Assembly: GCF_900172335.1 (NCBI RefSeq)
Contig: NZ_FWFX01000008.1
Span: 62,001 to 126,000, forward strand
DNA: 64,000 nt
Direction: 5' to 3'
Source of the DNA: Roseovarius albus
Lineage (GTDB): Bacteria > Pseudomonadota > Alphaproteobacteria > Rhodobacterales > Rhodobacteraceae
Part shown: one piece after another, positions 1 to 10,072 of the stretch
How the letters are laid out: each line of letters begins with the position of its first letter
Position numbering within the stretch: position 1 is the stretch's first letter
Program-made: the position numbers and the translations under genes
The notes under the pieces: generated by a model
Databases searched by the model: none
Seen by the model: the letters and a program-made list of their open reading frames with translations, nothing else
What the model was told of the DNA's origin: nothing

Positions 1-414
1 CACTTCATCCAGAGGAATCCATAGGCTCACCGTTTTGGGGCCGCTCACACAGTAATAAGGCGCATCCTGATGCCACGGCGTTGGGACACCGGTCGCCGCC
101 TCTTTCACCAATACATGTTCATGAAACAACTGCACTTGGCGGCTTTCCATCAGTTCAGCTCCGATTTTGGCAGCCGGTGAATTGAATATAAAATCTTTAT
201 AGTCGTCGAAGCGCGCCCAATTACAGTAGTCGACAAAAAACCTGCCTCCGCCGTTGTCCCCTTTGTAAATGCGCGCATTTGGATCAGGATCAGCCATATT
301 CGAGTCGATCCCAGATCGAAGCGTTTCAACCCAATCCGTAAACACGCCACGCAGCACCGTAACGCCCTTGTCCCGAAATTCCGTGATTGTCTGATCTTCA
401 AGAATTTGTGGCAT
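1..414 (-). CDS. phytanoyl-CoA dioxygenase family protein, C-terminus beyond the left edge
   Basis: The first 138 codons of a minus-strand gene are present. Translation gives MPQILEDQTITEFRDKG at the N-terminus and, near the edge, TPWHQDAPYY followed by GPKTVSLWIPLDEV. The HxD motif with the following W/P/D pattern is the iron-binding signature of PhyH-type Fe(II)/2-oxoglutarate dioxygenases. The ATG at 414 has a GGAGAGG-type ribosome site just upstream, and a shorter internal start would lose the conserved N-terminus. These enzymes hydroxylate small molecules or lipids in the cytoplasm, and the substrate here is unknown. The second iron histidine and the 2-oxoglutarate arginine lie outside the window. 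The gene is divergent from fadH. Confidence 0.8.
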   Translation of the reverse strand, partial: MPQILEDQTITEFRDKGVTVLRGVFTDWVETLRSGIDSNMADPDPNARIYKGDNGGGRFFVDYCNWARFDDYKDFIFNSPAAKIGAELMESRQVQLFHEHVLVKEAATGVPTPWHQDAPYYCVSGPKTVSLWIPLDEV

Positions 415-538
415 AAACCTCTCCAAATGCTGAATGACTCGGATCATACGTTACAAATCCCTACCAGCTCAAAGCAATCACAATCGCGACACTGCGATGG
501 GTCTTTAATCTTCTCGCATAACGCAGCGTCCGGCGTGA

Positions 539-2617
<2,079 letters not shown>

Positions 2618-2635
2618 GGTCAGCCCCAAATAAAA

Positions 2636-2657
2636 TGGCGGGGACAAAGCCCCGCCA
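2636..2657. terminator. hairpin between convergent fadH and DUF4399 gene
   Basis: A perfect 8-bp inverted repeat, TGGCGGGG and CCCCGCCA, with a 6-nt ACAAAG loop lies between two convergent genes. No long T run follows, so it may need Rho or act only as an RNA end-protecting hairpin. Confidence 0.55.
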
Positions 2658-2709
2658 GACACCATTTAACTGCACTAATGTCTTAGTCATAAAGCGACTT
2701 GGTAAATTT

Positions 2710-3150
2710 TCATTCAACGTTGATCGTAATGACTTCTGTTGTCACCGGCGGATCATGCGGCACGTGGTTCTGATCCCCCATCACTAGCTGAAGCGTGTGT
2801 TTCCCCGGCTCCAGATCCAGCGTCACCTCGGTCTGGCCACCACCAAAGTGGATGTGATTTTCATCTGCTGGCAGGCCATATTCCAATTCATCAGCCCCAT
2901 CTTCCCCTTCCCCAAGCGGGGGACGATCCAGCAAAATGTGATGGTGGCCGGTGTTTTCTTTTTCAGTCCCTGACGGGGCCACGCCCATGCCGCTCAAACC
3001 AAATACAATGGTCACGGGGGATGATACTGTCGACCCATCTTCCAAATTCACAAAATAAACTCTGGCCCCCTCAGGCGCAGGTGTGTCACCGGCAATCGCG
3101 GGCGAACACAGTGTCGTGAGGACAGCCAGTGCTGCAATAGTATTCTTCAT
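2710..3150 (-). CDS. DUF4399 family periplasmic protein, histidine-rich
   Basis: A 146-residue protein with a cleavable signal peptide (MKNTIAALAVLTTLCSPAIA) and a mature part of DUF4399 type. The start is the ATG at 3150, five bases after a perfect AGGAGG; a GTG two codons upstream overlaps that site and is rejected. The mature protein contains TGHHHILLD, DENHIHFGGGQ and DQNHVPHDPP, so histidines are concentrated in three conserved clusters, which suggests metal binding (inference). Function is unknown for the family. It is divergent from an ECF sigma factor gene and has an ECF-like promoter upstream, so it may be the sigma factor's target. Confidence 0.8.
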   Translation of the reverse strand: MKNTIAALAVLTTLCSPAIAGDTPAPEGARVYFVNLEDGSTVSSPVTIVFGLSGMGVAPSGTEKENTGHHHILLDRPPLGEGEDGADELEYGLPADENHIHFGGGQTEVTLDLEPGKHTLQLVMGDQNHVPHDPPVTTEVITINVE

Positions 3151-3204
3151 AGTCACCTCCTATGCTGTTGTCAGCAAGCGCAGAAAGCCTGCGTACTAAG
3201 AGAA

Positions 3205-3233
3205 CACACGAGGTTTCAGAATTATTCGGTTCC
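3205..3233 (-). promoter_or_regulatory. candidate ECF-sigma promoter for the DUF4399 gene
   Basis: Read on the minus strand, GGAACC (3233-3228) is followed 17 bases later by CGTGTG (from 3210). GGAAC and CGT are the hallmark -35 and -10 elements of many ECF sigma factors. It points at the DUF4399 gene and would give a leader of about 50 nt. It overlaps the 5' end of the sigma gene on the other strand. Confidence 0.45.
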
Positions 3234-3751
3234 TGAACAGCAACACGTCAGATCGCGAAATTCGCGCGGGACTGCCCGAGTGCTTTCCCCGCCTGTGGCG
3301 GTTTTGCGCGGCGCTGACCGGACAACGGGACCTTGCGGATGATCTGGCGCAGATGACCTGCCTCAGGGCGATCGAAAAGGCTGAACACTTCACCCCTGGC
3401 ACGCATCTTGATCGCTGGTTGTTTGTGATGGCACGTCGGTTATGGCTCAATGAAATCCGAAAAAACTCGATCCGCCAGTCTGCCGGTTTTGTTCCCACGG
3501 AAGAGGTGGATGTTGAAGATAAAAAACCCTCGACCGAGACGAATATTCTCGCGCGCGAAGTGTTTAACAAAATACAATCCCTGCCCGAAGCCCAGCGTGT
3601 CACCGCACTGCTGGTCTTTGTCGAGGGTTACAAATATGCCGAAGCGGCCGAAATATTGGACGTTCCGGCCGGTACGATTATGAGCCGCATTTCAGCGGCA
3701 CGCAAAACACTTGCCGCTCAGATGGAAGCGGCAACAGGAACAGACGGATGA
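3221..3751 (+). CDS. ECF-type RNA polymerase sigma factor, non-canonical start
   Basis: The frame ending at 3751 encodes a sigma-70 family ECF factor. Region 2 is LADDLAQMTCLRAIEKA with DRWLFVMARRLWLNEIR, and region 4 is LPEAQRVTALLVFVEGYKYAEAAEILDVPAGTIMSRISAARK. The first in-frame ATG (3353) would cut region 2 in half. The conserved upstream peptide LPECFPRLWRFCAALTGQRDLADD is in frame without a stop back to 3197, and no ATG, GTG or TTG occurs there. An ATT at 3221, seven bases after GAGG, is the most plausible start and gives 176 residues, a normal ECF length. CTG at 3233 is an alternative. The stop overlaps the anti-sigma start (ATGA), so the pair is translationally coupled. Confidence 0.8.
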   Translation: MIRFLNSNTSDREIRAGLPECFPRLWRFCAALTGQRDLADDLAQMTCLRAIEKAEHFTPGTHLDRWLFVMARRLWLNEIRKNSIRQSAGFVPTEEVDVEDKKPSTETNILAREVFNKIQSLPEAQRVTALLVFVEGYKYAEAAEILDVPAGTIMSRISAARKTLAAQMEAATGTDG

Positions 3752-4497
3752 CGGCAACGCGACCCCTCTCTGACGAAGATCTCTGCCTCTATCTCGATCA
3801 AGAGGCGGATGAAGATCTTGTTGCGCGTGTGGAACAGTCTTTGGAAACAGATTCAGCCCTGCAAGCACGTGTTGCGGAGTTGAAAGATGCCGACAAAGTG
3901 TTGATCGGCACCTTTGACACACTTCTAGGCGCGGCCCCTGAAATGCCGGAACTCCCCAAACGCAGTATATCCCGCCAAACCGTCTGGCAGGTCTGTGGCG
4001 GCAGCATGGTGGCAGGCGCACTTGTCGGCGTTGGGCTGATGTGGGGCATGCACCATCAAAGCCAAAGCGCGCCCGGTTGGAAAGCCGTGGTCGCGAATTA
4101 CCAATCGCTTTATGTCACCGAAACGCTTGCCGGTGCCCGCAGCGATACAGAAACCACGCAGGCCAAGCTGGCACAACTATCAGACACACTGGGATTGGAC
4201 CTCACCAACTTGCCGCAGGTCGATGGCCTGTCCTACGTGCGCGCACAGCAGTTGGGGTTCCACGGCAAACCGCTGGCGCAACTCACCTTCCTGACTGCCG
4301 ATGGGGGCCCTGTGGCGCTGTGTATCGTCAGAACCGGCAAGCCTGACAGCCCGAACATTATTCCCGAGGTGCTAGAAGGCATGAGCGCCTATAGCTGGAA
4401 TGAAGATGGGTACGGCGTGCTTTTGATTGGCCCACAGGGAGAAAACAGTTTAGAAAAGGCTGCAGAGCGCTTTCGCGCAGGGCTTTTTGCCACTTAG
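3748..4497 (+). CDS. anti-sigma factor, single-pass membrane protein
   Basis: A 249-residue protein overlapping the sigma gene by four bases. Residues 1-50 (LSDEDLCLYLDQEAD..ARVEQSLETDSALQARVAEL) look like the cytoplasmic helical sigma-binding domain of transmembrane anti-sigma factors. A hydrophobic segment around residues 78-102 (VCGGSMVAGALVGVGLMWGM) spans the membrane. The C-terminal 140 residues are periplasmic, with no recognised domain, and could sense the signal. No HxxxCxxC zinc motif is seen, so it is not a ZAS-type factor. It should hold the upstream ECF factor at the inner membrane until the signal arrives. The signal is unknown; the adjacent DUF4399 protein hints at the periplasm. 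Confidence 0.75.
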   Translation: MTATRPLSDEDLCLYLDQEADEDLVARVEQSLETDSALQARVAELKDADKVLIGTFDTLLGAAPEMPELPKRSISRQTVWQVCGGSMVAGALVGVGLMWGMHHQSQSAPGWKAVVANYQSLYVTETLAGARSDTETTQAKLAQLSDTLGLDLTNLPQVDGLSYVRAQQLGFHGKPLAQLTFLTADGGPVALCIVRTGKPDSPNIIPEVLEGMSAYSWNEDGYGVLLIGPQGENSLEKAAERFRAGLFAT

Positions 4498-4653
4498 AAC
4501 AGGGACAATTTCGCACTGAATTCAGGCATCTGATCGTTCACGTGCCTTCAACGATCCCTTACAAAACCTAGATATTGTCGGGCATACGCCCCAGTTGTGC
4601 CCGATTTAAGCGCATTATCAAACCTCAAGCCCAGACGCAGAGGTATGTAGTAT

Positions 4654-5559
4654 ATGGATCGCCTTACCGAAATGGAGGCTTTTGCCACAGTAGTTGATCA
4701 GGGCGGCTTCACTGATGCCGCTCGTAAGATGGGGATTTCTAAGTCCGCTGTCTCAAAGCACGTGTCGTCGCTTGAAGCGCGTCTGGGTGCGCGCCTTTTA
4801 AACCGCACAACACGTCGTGTCAGCCCAACCGAGATCGGTCTGGCCTATTACGACCGCGCATTGCGAGTTCTCAATGATGCTGGTGAGGCTGATGCCTTGG
4901 TCAGCTCAATGCAATCTGACCCTTCGGGCCTTTTGCGCATCTCAGTCGCCACCGATTTCGGGGTGAACCACCTCAGCCCGGTTTTGGGGCAGTTTCTCGA
5001 CGAATTCCCCGATATCACCGTCAACATGGTGCTCAACAACCGCTATGTTGAGTTGATTTCGGAAGGCTTTGACATGGCCATCCGCATTGGTGAGTTGGAA
5101 GACAGCACCCTGCGCGCGCGCAAGCTGACGGAAACCACCAAGCGTATGATCGCAAGCCCCGCATATATCGAAAGATATGGCCGACCGACCAAGATTGATG
5201 ACCTGAACGAGCATAAACTACTGCACTATTCCAGCCAGGCCAACGGCTCGGTCTGGAAACTGACTGCTCCGTCGGGTGAAAAACGTCAGGTCCGTACCGC
5301 TGGCGGGCTCTCGGTGAACGATGGGCAATCTTTGCTGAACGCCGCCATCTCTGGCCTTGGGATCGCCTACCTGCCCAGCTTCCTCTATTCCAAAGCGATG
5401 GAGGACGGGCAGATTGTGGATGTGATTCCGGATCTGCCGGTAGAAATTCAGGGCATCTATGCGGTCTACCCACCCGGCAGATTCACCCAACCTAAAGTCC
5501 GCGCCTTCATTGACTTCTTGGTCAATGCTTTTGCCGAAAAGGGCCCAACTGACTGGTAA
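4654..5559 (+). CDS. LysR-family transcriptional regulator
   Basis: A 301-residue LysR protein. The N-terminal winged HTH is residues 1-60 (MDRLTEMEAFATVVDQGGFTDAARKMGISKSAVSKHVSSLEARLGARLLNRTTRRV), and the rest is the periplasmic-binding-protein-like effector domain. The RTTRRVSPTE form is typical of the large CrgA/AaeR-like branch. It sits 115 bp upstream of an FMN reductase gene on the same strand, which is probably its target. No effector can be read from the sequence. Confidence 0.9.
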   Translation: MDRLTEMEAFATVVDQGGFTDAARKMGISKSAVSKHVSSLEARLGARLLNRTTRRVSPTEIGLAYYDRALRVLNDAGEADALVSSMQSDPSGLLRISVATDFGVNHLSPVLGQFLDEFPDITVNMVLNNRYVELISEGFDMAIRIGELEDSTLRARKLTETTKRMIASPAYIERYGRPTKIDDLNEHKLLHYSSQANGSVWKLTAPSGEKRQVRTAGGLSVNDGQSLLNAAISGLGIAYLPSFLYSKAMEDGQIVDVIPDLPVEIQGIYAVYPPGRFTQPKVRAFIDFLVNAFAEKGPTDW

Positions 5560-5585
5560 AGAAGAATTTCTTATGATCTGCTCAA

Positions 5586-5610
5586 TGGCCGCACATACCC
5601 TGTGCGGCCA
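5586..5610 (+). terminator. strong hairpin between LysR and FMN reductase genes
   Basis: A perfect 10-bp inverted repeat, TGGCCGCACA and TGTGCGGCCA, with a TACCC loop begins 26 bp after the LysR stop. The trailing sequence has few Ts. It may end or attenuate LysR transcription before the reductase gene, which would then need its own promoter in the remaining 60 bp. Confidence 0.5.
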
Positions 5611-5674
5611 TATCTGTTGAAGCGCAGGCATTTTTCCCTTCATTTAGAGCCAAGCCAAATGAAAGGAATTTCTA

Positions 5675-6214
5675 ATGTCCAACCCGACCCTTCTGACGAT
5701 CTCGGGCTCCCTACGTAAAGGGTCCTATAATCGTATGCTGCTCACCCATGCCGCCGCTGCATTTGGTGAGGCAACCGTTGTCGATGCCGATCTGAACCTT
5801 CCTCTCTATGACGGGGATGTAGAAGCCAACGAAGGTATTCCCGCTGCAGTGCAAACGCTTGTCGACCAGATCACACAGGCAGACGCGATTGTCATCGCCG
5901 CACCTGAGTACAACAAAAGCATCAGTGGCGTTCTGAAAAATGCCATCGACTGGGTCAGCCGCGTTCCTGACGGCGTTCTTGCCCAAAAGCCGGTTGTGGT
6001 GCTCTCAGCCGCCGCGGGTCGCACTGGCGGCGAAACAGCCCAGTTCGTCACCATGCAAGTCCTGCTGCAACTGCAGGCCCACATCATCCCTGGTCCTGCC
6101 GTTTTGGTCGCCGCTGCAATGAATGAATTTGATGCTGAAGGTAACCTGCCGAACGAGCACTATCAGAAAGCCATCGCTGGCAAGATGCAGGCACTTCGGG
6201 CGGCCATCGAATAG
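5675..6214 (+). CDS. NADPH-dependent FMN reductase
   Basis: A 179-residue flavodoxin-fold protein. GSLRKGSYNRML near the N-terminus is the FMN phosphate loop, and PEYNKSISGVLKNAIDW is the family signature of the NADPH-dependent FMN reductases (chromate reductase / azoreductase / quinone reductase group). The ATG has AAAGGA nine bases upstream. Such enzymes reduce quinones, chromate or azo compounds in the cytoplasm with NAD(P)H. The substrate is not predictable. It lies downstream of a LysR gene that probably controls it. Confidence 0.88.
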   Translation: MSNPTLLTISGSLRKGSYNRMLLTHAAAAFGEATVVDADLNLPLYDGDVEANEGIPAAVQTLVDQITQADAIVIAAPEYNKSISGVLKNAIDWVSRVPDGVLAQKPVVVLSAAAGRTGGETAQFVTMQVLLQLQAHIIPGPAVLVAAAMNEFDAEGNLPNEHYQKAIAGKMQALRAAIE

Positions 6215-6296
6215 AAACCCGTTCTGCCCGAGAACATAAGTCCAGTGCGGCGATATTTGTACAAAACCCACGTACAATTTGTACAAGTTGCACAAG

Positions 6297-6323
6297 AAAA
6301 GGCAGCGTCACACGCTGCCTTTT
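6297..6323. terminator. bidirectional intrinsic terminator
   Basis: AAAAGGCAGCGT and ACGCTGCCTTTT form a perfect 12-bp stem with a CAC loop, and TTTTCTTT continues on the plus strand. It lies between the convergent FMN reductase and FAD-GcvT genes and can serve both. Confidence 0.9.
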
Positions 6324-6348
6324 CTTTGATCTGGTTAGGCGAAAATGA

Positions 6349-8799
6349 TCACGCTTTCGCACGTTCCCCTTTAGGGTCGTACATTGGTTTCAAGCTGGCT
6401 TCGGCTTTCACCTTTACGCCGCAAACGTCGATCTCGTACGTCGAGGCCAGAACATCAGCGGCCTTTTCCCCTTCACAAGGCACATACCCCAAACCAACAG
6501 CTGCTCCGAGCGTGTGACCGTAGTTGCCAGAACTCAGGTATCCAACGTATTCACCATCACGAATAATCGGTTCGTTGTGGAACAGCAGTGGCTCTGAATC
6601 AGTCAGTTTAAACTGTACCATGCGGTTTTTAGGGCCACTTTCCTTGCGCTCAATCACCGCTTCACGGCCAATGAAATCGCACCCTTTATCGACCTTAACC
6701 GCAAAACCAAGACCGGCATCAACAACGTGATCTTCGCAGGTGATGTCATGGCCAAAGTGCCGGAAGCCTTTTTCGATCCGGCAGCTGTCCATCATGTGCA
6801 TCCCGCAAAGTTTCAGGTCCATATCCTGACCCGCGGCATGCAACGTCTCAAACGCATGACCAGCCATATCGGATGAGACGTAGATCTCCCAACCCAGCTC
6901 GCCGACATAAGTCACACGGTGAGCGCGCGCGAGTCCCATGCCCAGCTCGATTTCTTGCGCGGTGCCAAACGGGTTATTTACATTCGAAAAGTCCGCAGGC
7001 GACACTTTCTCCAGTAGCTTGCGCGCATTTGGCCCCATGATGGCCAATACGCCTTCGCCAGAAGTGACATCGGTGATCACCACGTTGAAGTTGCCTTTAT
7101 GGCGCATCATCCAGGTTTGATCTGCCAGACGTGTCGCTGCTGGTGTCACCACCAGATACGATGTTTCGGTTAGACGTGTAACGGTTACGTCCGCTTCGAT
7201 TCCACCAGTGCGGTTCAGGAATTGAGTGTAGACAATCTTACCATTTTCTACCGAATAGTCGCCGCCGCCGATGTAGTTCATGAATGCTTCGGCATCAGGG
7301 CCTTCGACCCGGATTTTGCCAAAAGACGACATGTCGTACATACCAACGTTTTCGCGAATCGCGCGGTGTTCGGCAGCAGAGTTTTCAAACCAGTTTTGGC
7401 GCTTCCAGCTGTATTGGTATTCGCGCTCCTGTCCTTCGTTGGCAAACCAGTTAGCGCGTTCCCAACCGGCGATCTCTCCCATCACCGCACCTTGCTCCAG
7501 CAAGTGATGGTGGAACGGTGTCCGGCGCACGCCGCGTGCGGTGGCCTTTTGCCGATAGGGGAAGTGATCAGCATAAAGCAAGCCCAGTGTTTCTTTTGAG
7601 CGCTCATAAAGGTATTGCTTGTTTCCCTGGAAGGGCTGCATCCGGCTGACGTCTACATCGCCCAGATCGAAAGGTTTTTCACCCGTATCCATCCATTCCG
7701 CCAGCGCCATACCAGCGCCGCCCGCGGATTGAATGCCGATCGAATTGAAGCCCGCTGCGACCCAGACGTTGTCCATCTCAGGCGCAAGGCCCAGATGATA
7801 CGCGTCATCCGGTGTGAAGGATTCGGGACCGTTAAAGAAAGTATGAATCCCCGCCTCAGCCAGCAGTGGCACGCGGTTACAAGCGTGTTCCAAAATCGGC
7901 TCGAAATGGTCGAAATCTTCCTGCAGTTGGTCAAATTCGAATGTGTCCGGAATACCATCCATTGCCCAAGGTTTCGCGTTTGGCTCAAACGCACCTAATA
8001 GGATCTTACCCGCGTCTTCCTTGTAATAAGCACACTCATCTGGCACCCGCAGAACGGGCAATTGAGTCATGCCTTCGATATTCTCAGTCACGATGTAGAA
8101 GTGCTCGCAAGCATGCAGCGGCACGTTTACACCCGCCATCCGGCCAACCTCGTGACCCCACATGCCCGCGCAGTTAACGACCATGTCACATTCGATGTGG
8201 CCACTGGAGCTGCCGTCGTCGGCAACCCAGTCCACACCGGTCACGTTGCGGCCCTCTTTGGCAATGCCGGTCACCTTGATACGTTCTTTGACCAACGCAC
8301 CATTTTGACGCGCGCCCTTGGCCAGCGCCAATGCAATGTTGGCCGGGTCCCCCTGCCCATCCAGCGGCAAATGAACCGCGCCCTTGACATCTTCAACGTT
8401 CAGATGAGGATAGAGTTCTACAACACGCTCGTTGGAAATCTCTTCGACCTCCACTCCAAAAGCGCGTGCCATCGCTGACTGACGATAGATCTCTTCCTTG
8501 CGCTCTTCGGTCAGCGCCACGGTGATTGATCCGTTGCGCTTAAACCCGGTGGCCACGCCGGTCTCTTCCTCCAGCGACCAGTAAAGCTCCTGACTGTATT
8601 TCGCCAGCTTGGTCATGTTCGCGGTCGCACGCAGCTGCGCGATCAGACCCGCAGCGTGCCAAGTTGTGCCACTGGTCAGTTGTTTGCGCTCCAGCAACAC
8701 AACATCTTTCCAGCCTTTCTTAGCCAAGTGGTACGCGACCGAGCAGCCAATCACGCCGCCGCCAATGATCACAACACGTGCTTTCTGAGGAAGACTCAT
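6349..8799 (-). CDS. FAD-dependent oxidoreductase fused to GcvT domain (dimethylglycine/sarcosine dehydrogenase-like)
   Basis: An 816-residue protein starting at the ATG at 8799, preceded by AAGGAGAGAATGAA; an upstream in-frame extension lacks a ribosome site. Residues 8-30 (VVIIGGGVIGCSVAYHLAKKGW) are the FAD dinucleotide fold of the DAO family, with TSGTTWHAAGLIAQLR matching the flavin attachment region of dimethylglycine and sarcosine dehydrogenases. The second half is the folate-binding aminomethyltransferase domain (GKIRVEGPDAEAF, GELGWEIYVSSD, RIEKGFRHFGHDI). Such enzymes oxidatively demethylate N-methyl amino acids and pass the methyl carbon to tetrahydrofolate. It is a paralogue of the gene at 14770-17217. 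The exact substrate is not determined. Confidence 0.88.
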   Translation of the reverse strand: MSLPQKARVVIIGGGVIGCSVAYHLAKKGWKDVVLLERKQLTSGTTWHAAGLIAQLRATANMTKLAKYSQELYWSLEEETGVATGFKRNGSITVALTEERKEEIYRQSAMARAFGVEVEEISNERVVELYPHLNVEDVKGAVHLPLDGQGDPANIALALAKGARQNGALVKERIKVTGIAKEGRNVTGVDWVADDGSSSGHIECDMVVNCAGMWGHEVGRMAGVNVPLHACEHFYIVTENIEGMTQLPVLRVPDECAYYKEDAGKILLGAFEPNAKPWAMDGIPDTFEFDQLQEDFDHFEPILEHACNRVPLLAEAGIHTFFNGPESFTPDDAYHLGLAPEMDNVWVAAGFNSIGIQSAGGAGMALAEWMDTGEKPFDLGDVDVSRMQPFQGNKQYLYERSKETLGLLYADHFPYRQKATARGVRRTPFHHHLLEQGAVMGEIAGWERANWFANEGQEREYQYSWKRQNWFENSAAEHRAIRENVGMYDMSSFGKIRVEGPDAEAFMNYIGGGDYSVENGKIVYTQFLNRTGGIEADVTVTRLTETSYLVVTPAATRLADQTWMMRHKGNFNVVITDVTSGEGVLAIMGPNARKLLEKVSPADFSNVNNPFGTAQEIELGMGLARAHRVTYVGELGWEIYVSSDMAGHAFETLHAAGQDMDLKLCGMHMMDSCRIEKGFRHFGHDITCEDHVVDAGLGFAVKVDKGCDFIGREAVIERKESGPKNRMVQFKLTDSEPLLFHNEPIIRDGEYVGYLSSGNYGHTLGAAVGLGYVPCEGEKAADVLASTYEIDVCGVKVKAEASLKPMYDPKGERAKA

Positions 8800-9363
8800 T
8801 TCATTCTCTCCTTGATCCCGACTTAGCCTGCCACCCTGAAAAAGGTCGGACTGATGGCCGTGAATTTTCCTTACGTTGTCACAATCTATCCCCCGGCATA
8901 CGGCTTGAATCGTCATTTGCACCGAAGATTTCGCCAAACCCGAGACAAGTTTCCACCCGTGAGCAACAGGTGAAATGGTCTGTGACCGGACGTCTCAACC
9001 CGTCAAACTTGGCCAGGCTGCCTTCCACATGGAGACTGAAACACGAGGCTACCTCCAATGCGCGCTGAATGCATTGATCAATTGGGTTCTGAACCGCGCT
9101 GAGGAAGGTGGTGAACTTGGCCACTTAGTCGATGCAGGGAAGCCATTGCCGTTGGGGTCATCCGGCAAAGACCCAGCAATAGATTGGTCGTTCAGACCGT
9201 CTCGAGCAAAACCGCCTGCAGTGATCTAGTAGCAAAACATCAACGCCTCACAGACTCGCTTGATAGAACTACCCACCTTGGAAAAGCACAAGGCAGAGAT
9301 GAAGATCTTCGCTAATCTTCAAATGCGGTTCGCTAAGGAAGTGGAAGCGTTTCAACAATACCG
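8800..9363. other. gene-free interval with possible degenerate coding remnant
   Basis: No convincing gene is present. The left end holds the promoter and leader of the FAD-GcvT gene. Between about 9240 and 9363 the plus strand has a short open stretch ending in LQMRFAKEVEAFQQYR and a stop, with no start or partner. The interval abuts a truncated desaturase, so it may be decayed DNA left by an old rearrangement. Confidence 0.5.
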
Positions 9364-9927
9364 TTAACGCAGACTTGGCTTTCTCAATCGCACATGTTTG
9401 CCCGTAAGATTCGTAACCTCGAAAGGATCTCGACGCTTCAATCCAGAACGCGCGGGCTCGCTTGCGGGTTCCTTGATATTTGTCGCCAGCCCAATCATCT
9501 GGAGCGCCTTAATAAACACAAAACCCAGATCGGTTTGCCCAACCTCCACCCCAAGCTTGGCAGAATGTGGAAAAGCATGATGATTGCCGTGCCAACTTTC
9601 TCCGAAGGTCAAGACCCCCAGCCGTGGTAGGTTATATCCTTGGACGAGCAGCCCCTGAATCTCCCATCCCTGATGGCCTCGTTTGTGCGCCACATGTCCA
9701 ACCGCCCAATGGCCGACCAATGATACAGAAACGCGCAAACATACCCCCCACAGCACCCAGCCGATGCCGCCAAAGGCAAACAAGATCACTGCAATAGGAA
9801 GCTGTTGAGCCATCCAGGTAGATACAAGGAAGCGATAGGACCGGTCATTCGCAACGTGGTCTTCGATCCGAAATTCGGGCGGGTACTCTTGCATCATGTA
9901 CCTGCCTCCAATCTGCATTAGCGACAT
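9364..9927 (-). pseudogene. truncated acyl-CoA/fatty acid desaturase remnant (C-terminal half)
   Basis: The 187-residue frame contains SVSLVGHWAVGHVAHKRGHQGW, LVQGYNLPRLGVLTFGESWHGNHHAFPHSAKLG and a C-terminal ALQMIGLATNIKEP. These match the C-terminal half of membrane fatty acid desaturases, including the last histidine box (HGNHHAFPHSA). The N-terminal half, with the first membrane helices and the first two histidine boxes, is missing, and a stop lies in frame upstream of the ATG at 9927. Full-length relatives have over 300 residues. Without its iron ligands the product cannot be a working desaturase, so I call it a 5'-truncated pseudogene. An expressed fragment cannot be excluded. Confidence 0.7.
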
Positions 9928-10072
9928 TGTTAATGCCCGTTTCGATTAATTTTCACCCAGTTTAGTCAAAAATTTGACGGCGAATTCGTATAAATAGGAT
10001 GCTTTCTTCAGCATTTTCGAGTGATGACGCGCTGCGTACAGCACTCCGCTTGGAGATGGCGCAACGGACTGG

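Noticed and set aside
3353..3751. Short 132-residue ECF sigma starting at the first ATG
   Set aside because: It would delete the first half of region 2, while conserved sigma residues continue in frame upstream.
8975..9229. 84-codon plus-strand frame in the gap beside the desaturase remnant
   Set aside because: No ribosome site, no recognisable domain and a broken neighbourhood; more likely chance or decayed DNA.
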